Shown: in pieces, positions 62,990 to 64,000 of the stretch
How the letters are laid out: each line of letters opens with the position of its first letter
How positions within the stretch are numbered: position 1 is the first letter of the stretch
From: Phanerodontia chrysosporium
Taxonomy: Eukaryota > Basidiomycota > Agaricomycetes > Polyporales > Phanerochaetaceae
Direction: 5' to 3'
Length of the DNA: 64,000 bases
NCBI GenBank assembly: GCA_001910725.1
Contig: MJGA01000002.1
Span: forward strand, 2,108,001 to 2,172,000
Notes under the pieces: model-generated
Databases searched by the model: none
What the model was told of the DNA's origin: nothing
What the model saw: only the letters and a program-made list of their open reading frames with translations
Translations under genes and position numbers: made by a program

Positions 62990-63143
62990 ACCCCACCCCT
63001 TGTATCCTCGCTCAGAGGAGCCTCTTGACACTAGACCGCTATCTAGTTCGTTCCTCCCTCTACGTCTTTTGCTCTTTGCTGTGTACTGTAGCGCGGCTGC
63101 TGCAGTGCCACTGGTGTTCTACGTCTACGTCGTTGTTGAGACC

Positions 63144-63487
63144 ACTCTAGTCCGGCTCGTGCCCGGTGTCGAGTGCTCTTCGTCGTCGGTTGTTGTACTC
63201 TAGTCCGGCCTGTGCCCGGTGTCGAGTACTTTTTGTTGTACGTCATACGTTGGGTGGGAACATTCTAGTCCGGCTCTGCCACCGGTGTCGAGTGTTTGCC
63301 CTTCGTCTTTTCCTTTTACGCTCTAGTCTGGCCTTTGCCCAGTGTCGAGTGTTCTACGTTGTTTGTGGTCACGCCCTACGTTGTTGTTGTTTGTCCACAC
63401 CCTGCTAAGCTCTTGCTGACACAGAGTGTACCCCTTTCCTTCGCTGCCTGTACGTACTCTAGTCCGGCTCTGCCACCGGTGTCGAGT
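63144..63487 (+). repeat. five dispersed ~30 bp hairpin-like repeats
   Basis: Copies at 63144-63174, 63198-63227, 63263-63293, 63321-63350 and 63457-63487 share CTCTAGTCCGGC at the left and CGGTGTCGAGT at the right. ACTC/GAGT and CCGG/CCGG can pair within a copy, giving an imperfect hairpin. Spacers are 23, 35, 27 and 106 bp. Confidence 0.8.
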
Positions 63488-63938
63488 ACGCTTTTGTGTT
63501 TGACGTTCACGGTCTTCAACGGACTCTTTTGTGTTTGCGGTTGTACGTCTTTTGGTCTCACTGGTTGTTTGGTTGTTTGTTGCACGTTGGACTCATTTGT
63601 ATTGTTTCCCAGTGGGTTGTAGCAGTCGGGCTACCACTCATTGTTTCTTAGGTCTATTTACAGGACAGCCTGTGAGTTGATCTAACCCTTACCCCTCCTT
63701 TGTAGACGAAACCCCCCTTCACACCTCCAACCTCTACCTTCTCAACACATACCTTTGCAGTCTACCTTTGTCCCCAACGAACGCCCGAGGCAGAAGCCGA
63801 CCTAGGACTGGTCCGTCTAACTCGGTTCCTTAATTTGACTCACTCTCTTCGAGGAGGAGTTGAAAGCGGGATCAACCACGATATCTGGAGCCCACCGCGA
63901 GGGGGAATCAGACTTCTTTGGTTACTGTTCACAAGGGT

Positions 63939-64000
63939 ATGTCTGGAGGTCTCACACCCTCTTCGTCTACGCCTTCGCCACCCACGTCGTTAACGTCTAC
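63939..64000 (+). CDS. start of gag-like ORF (partial, runs off window)
   Basis: ATG at 63939 opens a frame to the window end, reading MSGGLTPSSSTPSPPTSLTS. The Ser/Thr/Pro-rich beginning and its position behind a long leader suggest the gag gene of a retrotransposon. Too short for a family assignment. Confidence 0.35.
   Translation, partial: MSGGLTPSSSTPSPPTSLTS

Larger units (their letters stand above)
62700..64000 (+). mobile_element. probable 5' part of an LTR retrotransposon (partial)
   Basis: From about 62700 composition changes to repetitive GGAA/TGGAA-type sequence (gaatactctagaatactc, ctggaatattctgg). A TATA box follows (tatataa, 62983-62989), then a long T/C-rich leader with internal repeats and a start codon at 63939 opening a Ser/Thr/Pro-rich frame. 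No host gene is visible for 1.3 kb. This organisation (U3-like, TATA, long leader, gag-like ORF) fits the left end of an LTR element. LTR borders, target duplication and primer site could not be fixed from this window. Confidence 0.45.

Noticed and set aside
63880..63910. tctggagcccaccgcgaggg as a tRNA primer binding site
   Set aside because: It begins TGG as primer sites often do, but I could not match it to a tRNA 3' end, and the LTR border is not fixed.

Overview
The window is nuclear DNA from a filamentous basidiomycete, most likely an Agaricomycete and perhaps a polypore-type fungus; the order-level placement is inference. The evidence is GC-rich coding sequence, many 45-60 nt GT-AG introns, a tRNA with an intron, and families typical of mushroom-forming fungi: a PriB-like Zn2Cys6 factor, an Hsp70-like ATPase of the Hsp12A type, the Cys-rich single-pass membrane family with a SWSTW-type motif, a YOR1-like ABCC pump and a Fic1/Inn1-type C2 protein.

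Layout. 0.3-10.3 kb: cyclophilin PPIL3 (-), a divergent G-protein alpha subunit (+), NAD formate dehydrogenase (+), a bHLH-zipper factor (+) and a secreted histidine acid phosphatase (-). 11.5-19.6 kb: an Aps1-like Nudix hydrolase (-), a KE4/LIV-1 type ZIP zinc transporter (-), an HD-domain hydrolase (+), an intron-containing tRNA-Thr(UGU) (-), the tRNA acetylation adaptor TAN1 (+) and a secreted protein (-). 20.3-29.3 kb: two single-pass membrane proteins, one with a cytoplasmic SH3 domain, and the PriB-like factor (+). 29.5-43.8 kb: an ABCC transporter (-), a C2/proline-rich cytokinesis protein (+), a SUN-domain nuclear envelope protein (-) and a prolyl iminopeptidase (-). 44.6-57.5 kb: a Met/Gly-rich protein (-), an AT-hook coiled-coil protein (+), an Hsp70-like ATPase joined to a long low-complexity tail (-), and a second coiled-coil protein (+). 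58-62.5 kb: three small secretory-pathway genes (-), two of them single-pass membrane proteins with similar Tyr/Ser/Pro-rich stalks. 62.7-64 kb: what looks like the 5' part of an LTR retrotransposon, with five hairpin-like repeats and the start of a gag-like ORF.

The genes are mostly unrelated housekeeping, signalling and surface functions, and I see no biosynthetic cluster. The most unusual items are (1) a 501-residue G-alpha whose switch-II catalytic glutamine is alanine and whose helical domain carries a long acidic/Ser-rich insertion, and (2) an Hsp70-like ATPase whose last exons splice in frame into a tail of about 870 residues containing twelve 8-residue SKAP units.

A practical caution: at least seven coding regions (bHLH twice, acid phosphatase, HD hydrolase, SUN, Met/Gly-rich protein, 58-kb membrane protein) are each restored by one extra base, usually in a G/C run. 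All errors go the same way, so they look like base under-calls in the assembly rather than pseudogenes.
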